A program made the translations under genes and the position numbers. The notes under the pieces are model-generated. The model did not search any database, had not been told where the DNA came from, and saw only the letters and a program-made list of their open reading frames with translations. A DNA stretch of 64,000 bases from Pedobacter ureilyticus (GTDB taxonomy: Bacteria; Bacteroidota; Bacteroidia; Sphingobacteriales; Sphingobacteriaceae): the NCBI RefSeq assembly GCF_005925345.1, contig NZ_SSHJ01000022.1, forward strand, positions 6,909 to 70,908, written 5' to 3'. Each line of letters starts with the position of its first letter. Position 1 is the stretch's first letter. Shown here piece by piece: positions 1 through 8,107 of the stretch.

Positions 1-255
1 TTTTTGTAGGAACTTCTCCGCAGGAATAACTCTTTTATAAATATTCCCTAACTCCGCTCCTAGTTTTGCCTTAGTCTCTTTTCTAATTACAATAAAACGC
101 CAAGGCTCTGTTAATTTATGTGTAGGTGCATAATTAGCGCTTTCCAAAATTTGTTCAATAACATTACGAGGGATTTCCTCTTGCGTGTAGCTTTCTGGAA
201 AAACACTTCGTCTGCTTTTGATGATTTCCGATAGGATTTCTGCTTTAGTACTCAT
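1..255 (-). CDS. Nitroreductase family protein, 5' part only
   Basis: This is the amino-terminal 85 codons of an FMN-dependent nitroreductase; the rest lies left of the window. The protein starts MSTKAEILSEIIKSRRSV and carries the family's RRS(V) motif about 16 residues in. The stretch ANYAPTHKLTEPWRF follows, the usual FMN-phosphate-binding and NAPSxxNxQPW-equivalent region. Such enzymes use NAD(P)H to reduce nitro compounds, quinones or related substrates in the cytoplasm; the substrate here is unknown. The ATG is preceded by an AT-rich stretch without a clear ribosome site, as is common in Bacteroidota. The gene is transcribed away from the DUF2975 gene to its right. Confidence 0.85.
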   Translation of the reverse strand, partial: MSTKAEILSEIIKSRRSVFPESYTQEEIPRNVIEQILESANYAPTHKLTEPWRFIVIRKETKAKLGAELGNIYKRVIPAEKFLQK

Positions 256-386
256 GTTTCAAAAGTAAGGTTTTAGGTAAGATTTTAATGTTTAGTGTGT
301 GTAAAATTGAAACTTCAAAAATCTTTCATATTTATTTATCGTTTTTCAATAAATATTTATTTATAATTGCATATAATTATCAAAAC

Positions 387-938
387 ATGAGGAAACAAGA
401 AACCGCTACTTCTGGTAGAATTATAACTGTTATGAATGTGTTATTCTGGATTGTTTTTATCGGGTTATGCTACAAAACTGGAACCATACTTTTTTCTTTT
501 ATAGTTGGCTTGTTGGAAAATTCAATACCTACCGAAAAACTTTATTTAGAGCTAAATCTTTCAGAATTATACAATTTAGGCCTGTTTCATTACCTTAATA
601 TTGGATTAATCTTGATCATTGTGCCTGCATTGAAAACCTATATGGCCTACTTAGCCATTAAAATTTCAATGAAAATTAATTTAAAAGAGCCTTTTAGCAA
701 AGCAATTTGTAAATGGGTAGCGCAAATAAGCTATCTCGCATTAACAATAGGGATATTACAAATTTGTGGACAATCTTATTGCAAAGAACTCCTAAGGCGA
801 GGTTTTTCTTTATCCAACATCTCCGGATATTTCGGTTATGGGGGCGAGTTTCTATTTTTAGCGGGAATTATCTTTATTATTGCACAAGTTTTTAAAAGAG
901 GACTAGAAATTCAGTCGGAAAACGAACTAACGATATAA
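387..938 (+). CDS. DUF2975 family membrane protein
   Basis: A small integral membrane protein of 183 residues with about four hydrophobic helices. It ends with the family-typical AQVFKRGLEIQSENELTI. The frame is open further upstream, but the first 33 codons there are AT-rich and unlike the family; the ATG starting MRKQETATSG fits better. It lies two bases before a small Cro/CI-type regulator, the usual DUF2975 plus YozG-like pairing in Firmicutes and Bacteroidota. The biochemical role of DUF2975 is unknown; the pairing suggests the membrane protein and regulator act together. Confidence 0.8.
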   Translation: MRKQETATSGRIITVMNVLFWIVFIGLCYKTGTILFSFIVGLLENSIPTEKLYLELNLSELYNLGLFHYLNIGLILIIVPALKTYMAYLAIKISMKINLKEPFSKAICKWVAQISYLALTIGILQICGQSYCKELLRRGFSLSNISGYFGYGGEFLFLAGIIFIIAQVFKRGLEIQSENELTI

Positions 939-940
939 TT

Positions 941-1147
941 ATGCCCATAGTAGTAAATTTAGATGTAATGATGGCGAAGCGTAAAATGTCGTTGAATGAA
1001 CTTTCGCAAAAGGTAGATTTAACACTATCTAACCTTTCTATCTTGAAAACGGGAAAGGCGAAGGCAATACGTTTTAGTACTTTAGAGGCCATTTGTAAAG
1101 CATTAAATTGCCAACCGGGCGATATTTTAGAATATATAGAAGATTGA
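941..1147 (+). CDS. Small XRE/YozG-type helix-turn-helix regulator
   Basis: This 68-residue protein is almost entirely a Cro/CI helix-turn-helix. LNELSQKVDLTLSNLSILK forms the recognition helix pair, and FSTLEAICKALNCQPGDILEY is the conserved carboxy-terminal part of this small-regulator family. It presumably binds DNA as a dimer and may regulate its own two-gene operon. It begins two bases after the stop of the DUF2975 gene, so the two are almost certainly co-transcribed. The spacer up to the next gene (converging from the right) shows nothing distinctive. Confidence 0.85.
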   Translation: MPIVVNLDVMMAKRKMSLNELSQKVDLTLSNLSILKTGKAKAIRFSTLEAICKALNCQPGDILEYIED

Positions 1148-1287
1148 GTTTGCCGCAGATGCACGGATCAAATCTTTGGAAAATTGATAATTGCAACAAC
1201 TCTAATTAAGCTAATAACTTTAAACTACGTCATATCATTATACGCTAAAAAGTTAGGTGAAAAAAATCTGCTTACCTGCGGCTAATA

Positions 1288-1842
1288 CTATCTACTTTTC
1301 AACTGCTTTCTTATTTGCTTTACTTTTGCAAAAAATGCAACACTTTCTTTATCCACCAAATAATCCATTGTTTCTATAAGCTCATTTTTAATCCATGGGT
1401 GTTTTATAGATAAATTAGCCAAAATATTTAAGCAGTGCGATTTAATCGCCACAGGTACGTTTTCATCTATTAACCAAGCGAAAGCAGTTTCTACAAGTTC
1501 GTCGGTTTGATAATGATTGATGACCTCTCTGATTTCGGGCAGCGCATTCTTTTTTGTTAATAAAGCCAATATTTTACTGAAATGCCTGCGGGCAGATAGG
1601 TTATCCTGACGAGAAAAATTAGCAAAGAAATGAGTTAAATAAGGTAGAAAGGCGCTAGGGTTATTTACGTAGATGTTTTCCAAAATCCATGCGGCTCTAA
1701 ATCCAATTTGCTCTTCTTCGTGGAAAGTTAAATCGATAACTTCTTTTACAGCATTGGCTTGTTTGGCAGCAATTTGGGCCAATTGATCCACTTTTGTTTT
1801 TGCTAACGTAGTTTTGATATCTGCGATTAACTGATCTTTCAT
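1288..1842 (-). CDS. HEAT-like alpha-helical protein of unknown function
   Basis: A 184-residue cytoplasmic protein with no signal peptide or membrane segment. It reads as a series of amphipathic helices, for example EEEQIGFRAAWILENIY, SARRHFSKILALL and IKSHCLNILANLS, resembling HEAT or armadillo-type repeats. Such folds usually serve as protein-binding scaffolds. No catalytic motif is visible. It stands alone, with no clear operon partner. I recognise the fold type but not a named family. Confidence 0.6.
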   Translation of the reverse strand: MKDQLIADIKTTLAKTKVDQLAQIAAKQANAVKEVIDLTFHEEEQIGFRAAWILENIYVNNPSAFLPYLTHFFANFSRQDNLSARRHFSKILALLTKKNALPEIREVINHYQTDELVETAFAWLIDENVPVAIKSHCLNILANLSIKHPWIKNELIETMDYLVDKESVAFFAKVKQIRKQLKSR

Positions 1843-2202
1843 TGGTAGTTCTTTAAGCTATTTTCAAATTTACGAAGTTTAGCTTTTGTTGTTTAATTAT
1901 TTTCAGAAGTAAAGTTAAGAGCTTCGCCATTTTGCAACTTCGTAAGTCATGACAAAGAACAAAAGTGCCTACATTTTCATTTAGTTTGCCTTTGGTGCCA
2001 ATCTCGAAAGGTACTTTCATTGCGGCTAACGTTGGCAACATTTTATAAGAGTTTAAAATTAGCGCAGATATTAGGTTGATTAACCATATATGAAACTAGG
2101 GTTATTGAAACCAATGTTACGTTATGAACATTTTAGAATAAAAGCAAGTTTCGGATTTTAAAACCGTTTTACTCTAGTGATATTTGTTTAATTTTAAAGC
2201 TT
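1843..2202. other. Intergenic stretch without a confident gene
   Basis: 360 bases between a minus-strand HEAT-like gene and the plus-strand Ada-like gene. A 62-codon minus-strand frame is open in the left half, but it has no recognisable domain and I do not call it. The right half is AT-rich and should hold the promoter of the methyltransferase gene; no good TAnnTTTG box was found. Confidence 0.5.
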
Positions 2203-3045
2203 ATGAACACGCAAGAGGAAGTAAATTACCAAAGAATTGCAAAGGCTATTGATTATATCAAAACGCATTTCAAAAATCAACCCAATTTAGATGAAATAGC
2301 CGAAAAAATTAATTTGAGCCCATTTCATTTTCAAAGATTGTTTACAGAATGGGCTGGTGTAAGTCCGAAAAAATTTTTGCAATATGTGAGTGTAAACCAC
2401 GCCAAAAGTTTACTGCAAACCGAGCAAGCTAATTTATTCGATGTGGCTTTTGAAACTGGACTTTCGGGAACCAGCCGCTTGCACGATTTGTTTGTGAACA
2501 TAGAAGGCATGACTCCTGCCGAATATAAAAATGGCGGTAGCGAATTAACTATTAATTATAATTTTACAAGCACTCAATTCGGTGATTTACTTACTGCTTC
2601 TACTGAGAAAGGAGTTTGCTATACGGCTTTCTATGAAGATGAAGCAATTGCTTTAGTTTTACTTAAAGCAAAATTTCCTAATGCAAAATATATAGAAAAA
2701 CTGGATATAGCTCAACAAAACGCACTGTTTATCTTTGAAAAAGATTGGTCTAAACTTAAAGAGGTAAAACTGCATTTAAAAGGCACCCATTTTCAGTTAA
2801 AAGTATGGGAAGCATTATTGAAAATTCCAATGGGAAAACTTTCTACTTATGGAAAGTTAGCTAACGAAATAGGTAATCCGAGTGCGGCCAGAGCCGTTGG
2901 CACAGCTATTGGCAGTAACCCAATTGCATTTCTAATACCTTGCCACAGAGTGATACAAAACAGCGGAGATTTTGGTGGTTACATGTGGGGAAACACACGT
3001 AAAACTGCGATTATTGGTTGGGAGCAGGCTTTTGTTAGTGGTTAG
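2203..3045 (+). CDS. AraC-type HTH / O6-alkylguanine-DNA methyltransferase (Ada-like)
   Basis: A 280-residue fusion. The first ~110 residues are an AraC-type DNA-binding domain (IAEKINLSPFHFQRLFTEWAGVSPKKFLQY and a second helix-turn-helix ending MTPAEYK). The last ~85 are the methyltransferase domain with the active-site PCHRV motif; the acceptor cysteine is residue 247. The enzyme moves the alkyl group from O6-alkylguanine to its own cysteine. The amino-terminal phosphotriester domain of E. coli Ada is absent, so whether methylation switches it into an activator is uncertain. An AlkB dioxygenase gene follows after the four-helix gene, forming a small alkylation-repair group. Confidence 0.92.
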   Translation: MNTQEEVNYQRIAKAIDYIKTHFKNQPNLDEIAEKINLSPFHFQRLFTEWAGVSPKKFLQYVSVNHAKSLLQTEQANLFDVAFETGLSGTSRLHDLFVNIEGMTPAEYKNGGSELTINYNFTSTQFGDLLTASTEKGVCYTAFYEDEAIALVLLKAKFPNAKYIEKLDIAQQNALFIFEKDWSKLKEVKLHLKGTHFQLKVWEALLKIPMGKLSTYGKLANEIGNPSAARAVGTAIGSNPIAFLIPCHRVIQNSGDFGGYMWGNTRKTAIIGWEQAFVSG

Positions 3046-3068
3046 GTATTAGGTATTAGGTATTAGGC
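3041..3068 (+). repeat. TAGGTATTAGG short tandem repeat, left copy
   Basis: Three and a half tandem copies of the 8-base unit TAGGTATT, overlapping the last codons and stop of the Ada-like gene. The reverse complement, CCTAATACCTA, recurs on the far side of the four-helix gene and in a hairpin upstream of kynureninase, so this is a dispersed repeat family. Confidence 0.8.
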
Positions 3069-3120
3069 TTTAGTGAAGATTTTTTTTTAGTAGATTTATT
3101 CTTACATCAAACTACTACCT

Positions 3121-3477
3121 ATGTCTATTAAATGTTTTGAAGATGTTATTGCTTGGCAAAAAGCACAAGACATCGCAGTTATTGTATATAAAGAATTTAA
3201 AAATAATAACGATTGGGATTTTCGCAGCCAGATATGTAGAGCATCTGTTTCAATCTCGAACAATATTGCTGAAGGCTTTGACCGAGGTACTAAGCCTGAA
3301 TTTAAAAGGTTCCTTTATATCGCCTTAGCATCAAATAGCGAAGTTAGATCTATGTTGCATTTAGGCTTACGATTGGGTTATATTAATGAAAAGACTTTCA
3401 AAACACTTTTATCACAATCTGAAGAAGTTGCAAAGATTATCAGCGGACTAATCAAATCTCTAATACCTAAACCCTAA
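3121..3477 (+). CDS. Four-helix bundle protein (S23 / 23S rRNA intervening-sequence type)
   Basis: A 118-residue protein of the TIGR02436 four-helix family: F-DVIAWQKAQDIAV at the start, FRSQICRASVSISNNIAEGFDRG in the middle, and ALASNSEVRSMLHLGLRLGYI later. The family was first found in 23S rRNA intervening sequences and is related to the Avd accessory proteins of diversity-generating retroelements. Members form basic-faced pentameric or similar bundles; the role of stand-alone copies is unknown. No reverse transcriptase or variable-repeat target is visible here. The gene is flanked by TAGGTATTAGG repeats in opposite orientation, suggesting it moves or is maintained as a repeat-bounded unit (inference). 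Confidence 0.88.
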   Translation: MSIKCFEDVIAWQKAQDIAVIVYKEFKNNNDWDFRSQICRASVSISNNIAEGFDRGTKPEFKRFLYIALASNSEVRSMLHLGLRLGYINEKTFKTLLSQSEEVAKIISGLIKSLIPKP

Positions 3478-3597
3478 TACCTAGCTACTAATTAATCGAC
3501 TTATAAAGTCACTAATACCTAATTCCTAATACCTAGCCACTAATTAATCGAATTATAAAGTCACTAATACCTAAATCCTAATACCTAGCCACTAGAA
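3457..3597 (+). repeat. Tandem 52-bp repeat with CTAATACCTA motifs, right copy
   Basis: About 2.3 copies of a 52-base unit overlapping the end of the four-helix gene and running to the alkB start. Each unit contains CTAATACCTA-type blocks, then CACTAATTAATCGA, then a near-palindrome around TTATAAAGTC. The two full copies start at 3481 and 3533 and differ at only a few positions. The blocks are the reverse complement of the repeat on the left side of the four-helix gene. Confidence 0.85.
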
Positions 3598-4205
3598 TGA
3601 ACTTATTCTCAAACCAACACTCGCCATTAACCAACCTCCTCCCCAAAGATGGAACCGTAAATTACTATGGTACCATTTTTAGCAAAGCTGACGCTGATTT
3701 TTACTATGAACGTTTGTTAAACGACATGGCTTGGGAAAACGATCAGGCCATAATTTTTGGCAAGCTGATCACCACTAAACGAAAAGTAGCTTGGTACGGA
3801 GAAAAACCCTTTGAATATACGTACTCCAACATCAAAAAAATAGCGCTTCCATGGACTGAAGAACTATTAGCATTGAAGCAGAAAGTTGAAGAACACTCTG
3901 GAGAAACCTTTAATTCTTGCTTATTGAACCTCTATCATAACGGCAATGAAGGGATGGCTTGGCACAGCGATGGCGAAAAAGATTTGAAGAAAAATGGGGC
4001 TATTGCTTCAATTAGTTTCGGTGCCGAAAGAAAATTTGCATTTAAACACAAAGTAGATAAAACTACGGTTTCGTTGCAGTTAGCTCACGGGTGTTTATTG
4101 ATAATGAAAGATGAAACACAAACACACTGGCTACATCGCTTACCTCCTACTAAAATGATCAGTAAACCTAGAGTAAATTTAACTTTCAGAACTATTGTTG
4201 GATGA
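3597..4205 (+). CDS. alkB: AlkB-like 2-oxoglutarate/Fe(II) DNA repair dioxygenase
   Basis: A 202-residue AlkB-family dioxygenase, closest in layout to the ALKBH2/3-like subgroup. The iron ligands are H123 and D125 (WHSDGE) and H180 (HWLHRLP). R192 and R198 in PRVNLTFR bind 2-oxoglutarate and help place the substrate. It removes methyl groups from 1-methyladenine and 3-methylcytosine by oxidation, releasing formaldehyde. Together with the Ada-like gene upstream it forms a DNA alkylation repair group, interrupted by the four-helix gene and its repeats. The start codon lies at the edge of the 52-base repeat array, so its promoter must be inside or before the repeats. Confidence 0.92.
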   Translation: MNLFSNQHSPLTNLLPKDGTVNYYGTIFSKADADFYYERLLNDMAWENDQAIIFGKLITTKRKVAWYGEKPFEYTYSNIKKIALPWTEELLALKQKVEEHSGETFNSCLLNLYHNGNEGMAWHSDGEKDLKKNGAIASISFGAERKFAFKHKVDKTTVSLQLAHGCLLIMKDETQTHWLHRLPPTKMISKPRVNLTFRTIVG

Positions 4206-4220
4206 GAAAGTTAATAAGCA

Positions 4221-4301
4221 CGTCATTGCAAGGCACGAAGCAATCTTAAAGCAATAATAAGTAGCGACCGCTGTAAGATTGCTTCGTGCCTCGCAATGAC
4301 G
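4221..4301. repeat. Long REP-like hairpin in convergent junction (copy 1)
   Basis: Inverted repeat with 28-base arms that match at all but one position, separated by about 25 bases. The arm carries the core GGCACGAAGCAATC. It fills the junction where alkB and the DEAD-box-like gene converge, and may act as a two-way terminator. Related copies sit at two other convergent junctions in the window. Confidence 0.9.
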
Positions 4302-4310
4302 ACCTGAGAA

Positions 4311-5621
4311 CTACCCGTGCTTTTTGGCCTTATTCATCTTCGCTTTTTCACCACTGCTATAATTGGTAGTTTTTGCATTGCTATCCTTTTTAGGCTGAAA
4401 AGCTGCATTTTTAAAAGCTTCCTCTTCAGCTTTTGCACGTTCCAGTTCTTTAGCGTGTTTGCTTTTCTTCTTGGTAGTTTTGCTGTAATCTTCTATTAGT
4501 AAATCTTCGGGCAATTCGGCCTCCTCAATTCTCTGTCCCAAAGCTTGCTCTATTTTCCTTAACTCTGGCAATTCTAAATCTGTAATAAAATTTAGAGAAA
4601 CCAAATCAACTTCTTCTATTTTAATTACCCTGTTGATGTAACGTATTCTGTCTTCTGGCAGTTCAAAATGAAAAACGAAGGGAATTCCGCTCAAAGTTGC
4701 TTCTTCAAAATTTTCATTAGCTACAATCAACACCCTAGCTTTATCATTAACTTTAAAAGCATCTAAACTTTCGAACCCAGCTTCATCAAAAAACAGAGGT
4801 TTATAAACAAAAACATCTTCAGCTTTGCCATCAAAAAGATCTTTTGATAAAGTTTGGGCAGTTAAACGAGTATTTACGAAAACAATTACCTTATCAAAAA
4901 CCTCAGTATCCTTTAACAACAGGTTAAGTAAATTGAGTTTTGTACGAAAATTTGGTACATGATAAACCATTTGTGGATAGGTTTCTACTTCAGCTTCCAA
5001 TAGCTCATCTACTTCTATGGTAGCTGGCATTACCATAAAATCTTCGATCATGTATGCCAACTTCTCATGCATTACTTCGGTAAATACCAAATGTTGGCAT
5101 TTTTGGATACTTCTTGCCAGTTCATTTACCGGCAACTGTAGGCCTTGTTTTACTAAATCTGAAGCATCATCCAAAATCATCATCTGTATTTTATTGGTGT
5201 TTAAACCCAATTTCAGATAAATAGCCCTAGCTCTAGACGGAATAGCAACTACAATGTCAACGCCATCGGTTAAATGTTCAACCTGCTCATCAATAGGTGT
5301 ATCTGCATGTATGCCCACAATTCTAAATGTATCATTTCTATTCAGCTTTTCGAAATAAGCTAATACTTCCAATACTTTTTCTTTAGTGGGCACCAAAATC
5401 AAAGCCCTTGGCGCATCGCCCCCGCCAGTTTTTAAACGCATTAAAGTAGCCAATACATAAGTAGTTGTTTTTCCACTTCCCTCTGGACCAATGGCAATTA
5501 CATCTTGTCCACCCAAAATTCTGGACATGGTTTTTAACTGTACTTCTTTTGGCGACAAACATCCCAATGCACTCATGGCCGAAACCAATGGCTTACTTAA
5601 TTTTAACTGCTCTAACGACAC
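4311..5621 (-). CDS. DEAD-box helicase-like protein with degenerate motifs
   Basis: 436 residues with the two-domain layout of DEAD-box RNA helicases. Walker A is present (GPEGSGKT, K51) and the Q-motif region is recognisable. Other motifs have decayed: motif II reads DDAS (151-154) instead of DEAD, motif III SAT reads FTE, motif V ARGLD reads EATLS, and motif VI HRxGRxGR reads INRVIKIE. The carboxy tail (about 60 residues) is rich in Lys, Glu and Ala and is probably a disordered RNA-binding extension. The frame is intact, so this looks like a maintained protein with altered activity, possibly ATP-binding but not unwinding (inference). It converges with alkB. Confidence 0.8.
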   Translation of the reverse strand: MSLEQLKLSKPLVSAMSALGCLSPKEVQLKTMSRILGGQDVIAIGPEGSGKTTTYVLATLMRLKTGGGDAPRALILVPTKEKVLEVLAYFEKLNRNDTFRIVGIHADTPIDEQVEHLTDGVDIVVAIPSRARAIYLKLGLNTNKIQMMILDDASDLVKQGLQLPVNELARSIQKCQHLVFTEVMHEKLAYMIEDFMVMPATIEVDELLEAEVETYPQMVYHVPNFRTKLNLLNLLLKDTEVFDKVIVFVNTRLTAQTLSKDLFDGKAEDVFVYKPLFFDEAGFESLDAFKVNDKARVLIVANENFEEATLSGIPFVFHFELPEDRIRYINRVIKIEEVDLVSLNFITDLELPELRKIEQALGQRIEEAELPEDLLIEDYSKTTKKKSKHAKELERAKAEEEAFKNAAFQPKKDSNAKTTNYSSGEKAKMNKAKKHG

Positions 5622-5793
5622 GCTTTGATTTTTATTGAAGCCACAAATTTAAGGAAATAAAAAAGAATAGGTTAATTTTAAAATCTTTGTAGCGTTTTAT
5701 GTCAATAAGCCGTATAGACAGTAGATTAAGTTAAAGAACCGCTACATTTTGATGATGTAGCTAAGCCCAATCAAGAGGCTAATAGAAGAAAGA

Positions 5794-6342
5794 ATGCCAG
5801 ACAACCAGAGCTTAGTTGAGCTCATTGCTTCTTGTAAAAAAGGTGATTTACGCCAACAGGAATTGTTGTACAAACAGTTCTATGGCTACGCTTTGGGTAT
5901 TTGCATTCGTTACTTAAGCAATAGAGACGATGCGCTGGAAGCAGCAAATGATAGTTTTATCAAGGTTTTTAAATCTATCAATAGCTTTAACGAAGAAAAC
6001 GACTTTAAGCCTTGGTTTAGAAAAGTTTTAGTGAACACATCGCTTGATTACAAACGAAAATCGATGCGATTTAGCGAAGCCATAGAGCTAACTGATACCA
6101 TTCCACAAAGTACACACACCTCTGCCATCGATAAATTGAGCGCTCAAGATATTTTGGCACTAATGAAAAACTTAAATGAAATGCAGCGAACGGTCTTCAA
6201 CCTATATGAAATTGACGGCTACGCTCACAAAGAAATAGCAAGCATGTTAAATATCCCTGAAAGTTCTTCTAGAACCTACTTAACCAGGGCTAAACAAGCT
6301 TTACAACAATTATTAATTACCCACTCCATATACACTAAATAA
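5794..6342 (+). CDS. ECF-type RNA polymerase sigma factor
   Basis: A 182-residue sigma-70 family protein of the extracytoplasmic-function type. Region 2 reads LLYKQFYGYALGICIRYLSNRDDALEAANDSFIKVF, and region 4 contains NEMQRTVFNLYEIDGYAHKEIASMLNIPESSSRTYLTRAK, the helix-turn-helix for the -35 box. It directs RNA polymerase to a small regulon. Three bases separate it from the next gene, a membrane-anchored barrel-like protein that may sequester it, and a small lipoprotein gene follows; the three form an operon. Confidence 0.92.
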   Translation: MPDNQSLVELIASCKKGDLRQQELLYKQFYGYALGICIRYLSNRDDALEAANDSFIKVFKSINSFNEENDFKPWFRKVLVNTSLDYKRKSMRFSEAIELTDTIPQSTHTSAIDKLSAQDILALMKNLNEMQRTVFNLYEIDGYAHKEIASMLNIPESSSRTYLTRAKQALQQLLITHSIYTK

Positions 6343-6345
6343 AGT

Positions 6346-7710
6346 ATGAAAATGAGTGACGAAGAATTAGCACATCAGATTAAATCTGTTTTCGAAGACT
6401 ACGACGATGGTCTGGGAGAGCAAGGTTGGTCTGAGTTACGCAAAAAGTATCCTGAAAAGGAAAGTAAAAAGCTACCTATTTGGTGGTTAACTGGTATTGC
6501 AGCTACCCTACTGCTAGCGGTTGGCTTATATTTTAGCAATACATTTGATACCGATAAAGTAATTTTAAGCGCTGGAACTACACCAAAAGCAAATGCATTA
6601 CCAGAAAAAATTATCTCTGATGAAGTAAAGGGCGGCACTTCGCAAACACGATTAGATACGGTTAAAACGAACACGTATGCAATGCCCGAAAAATCAGGAA
6701 ATGAAAATATTGAGCCAGCAAAAGTTGCAAATACAGCTCAAAAATATATTGCACAGCACAATGCTATCGGCGATGTGAATGGTACACAAGAATTGGATGT
6801 AGTGGTTTCAAATTCTGAGGTGGCACAAACAAAGCCGCTAACTGTAATAGATAAAAACACCCCGATAGTAGCGGTAACTAAACCCGATGACAAGGTAACA
6901 GCAAATGCCATAATGACTAAAGATGAGCAACCAACTGAAAAATCTGTAAAACTAAAATTGTCTACCGAAGAATTTTTGAAAGAAGAAAGTAAGGCTTTAG
7001 CAAACCACGCCAACAAGGATAGCAAGAAAAATGGGGCGCCTACAACTACATTAGACGTGTTTACCGGGACTTTTTTTAACTATCACGATGATAATGAAGC
7101 AAAATTAAGTGCGGGAGTTGGGCTAAATGCAAACATTAAGGTTACTAAAAACTTGGTATTTAGCTTCGGCGCTGGCATTAGTCAGAATAAGGTGAGTTAC
7201 GAAAACAATGTACCGGCAGAAATTTCACAAGCAATGTTCGCTTCGAAAAGTGACGGCACAAATGCCATGAATGCCCCTGTTACCGGTTTAGCTTATTCTG
7301 TTACCGCTACCAATGATGTAAGTTTCAACGGGCAGTTGTTAAGTATAGATTTGCCCATGGTAGTTAAGTTTTTTCCTTCTAAAAAGCAGGATTTTTACAT
7401 TTCAACAGGTATTAATTCTAGTTCTTATATTACCCAAAAATATACTTACAACTACAATCAGAGCAATTTTGGGATAAGAAATGGAGAGGCTCAACCAAAA
7501 CGAGAAACAGAAAAAAGCAATTTAAAAGGATTTGATTTTGCCAATAGTGCCATTATATCTGTTGGTATAAACCAAAACGTAGGTAAAAATATTTTGATTT
7601 TCGAACCGTATTACAAGCCTGCGCTTAGCGCCATGGGCGATAAAAACCTGAGAATTAGCTCGGCAGGAATTAACCTTAAATTCAATTTCAACGGGAACAA
7701 TAAAAAATAA
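6346..7710 (+). CDS. Membrane-anchored protein with outer-membrane beta-barrel-like C-terminus
   Basis: 454 residues. The first ~45 are acidic and cytoplasmic (SDEELAHQIKSVFEDYDDG), then one transmembrane helix (WWLTGIAATLLLAVGLYF, about 47-64), a low-complexity Thr/Lys/Val linker to about 235, and a region of alternating beta strands resembling PorT-like outer-membrane barrels that ends in FNFNGNNKK. The position directly after an ECF sigma gene and the cytoplasmic N-terminus suggest an anti-sigma role, with the C-terminal part sensing the envelope (inference). No zinc-type anti-sigma motif is visible. Confidence 0.72.
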   Translation: MKMSDEELAHQIKSVFEDYDDGLGEQGWSELRKKYPEKESKKLPIWWLTGIAATLLLAVGLYFSNTFDTDKVILSAGTTPKANALPEKIISDEVKGGTSQTRLDTVKTNTYAMPEKSGNENIEPAKVANTAQKYIAQHNAIGDVNGTQELDVVVSNSEVAQTKPLTVIDKNTPIVAVTKPDDKVTANAIMTKDEQPTEKSVKLKLSTEEFLKEESKALANHANKDSKKNGAPTTTLDVFTGTFFNYHDDNEAKLSAGVGLNANIKVTKNLVFSFGAGISQNKVSYENNVPAEISQAMFASKSDGTNAMNAPVTGLAYSVTATNDVSFNGQLLSIDLPMVVKFFPSKKQDFYISTGINSSSYITQKYTYNYNQSNFGIRNGEAQPKRETEKSNLKGFDFANSAIISVGINQNVGKNILIFEPYYKPALSAMGDKNLRISSAGINLKFNFNGNNKK

Positions 7711-7715
7711 TTAAA

Positions 7716-8015
7716 GTGAGACAAATCTCTTATTTAGTACCATTATTGATGATGCTGTTAATTTCTTGCTATAAAGAAAGTTATACCAATGCAACCATCA
7801 TTAAAAACTGCACCGGAACCTATTTGAAAGTTTTGGATAAGGAATATTTAGTTTGCGGCAGTATAAGCAACGGTACGTTTGAGAACGGGCAAGCAGTTTT
7901 GGTTAGCTTTAAACTTACTAAAGAATGTGCAACCTCAACTGCTATACCGGCTACTTGCTTTATGCTATATCCAAATGATGGTTTAGTAAATATTATCGAT
8001 ATCAAGAAACTATAA
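7716..8015 (+). CDS. Small predicted lipoprotein
   Basis: A 99-residue protein starting at GTG five bases after the barrel-like gene. It has a lipoprotein signal (LVPLLMMLLISC, lipid-accepting cysteine at about residue 18) and three further cysteines in the mature part. No family is recognised. It is probably the third gene of the sigma-factor operon. The non-ATG start is chosen because the hydrophobic signal begins right after it. Confidence 0.65.
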   Translation: MRQISYLVPLLMMLLISCYKESYTNATIIKNCTGTYLKVLDKEYLVCGSISNGTFENGQAVLVSFKLTKECATSTAIPATCFMLYPNDGLVNIIDIKKL

Positions 8016-8107
8016 ACCGAGCTCATCCAAAATTTTTGATACAAAAGCTTAAATTCATGAACTATATGTAAGTTTATATCATCAATTAAACTTTATTACA
8101 CATTAAC

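Noticed and set aside
1853..2041. 62-codon minus-strand frame beside the HEAT-like gene
   Set aside because: No domain, odd composition and no partner; likely chance or repeat-derived.
3121..3477. Diversity-generating retroelement (Avd) for the four-helix gene
   Set aside because: No reverse transcriptase, template repeat or variable target nearby.
3457..3597. CRISPR array at the tandem 52-base repeats
   Set aside because: The units abut each other with no variable spacers and no cas genes are near.
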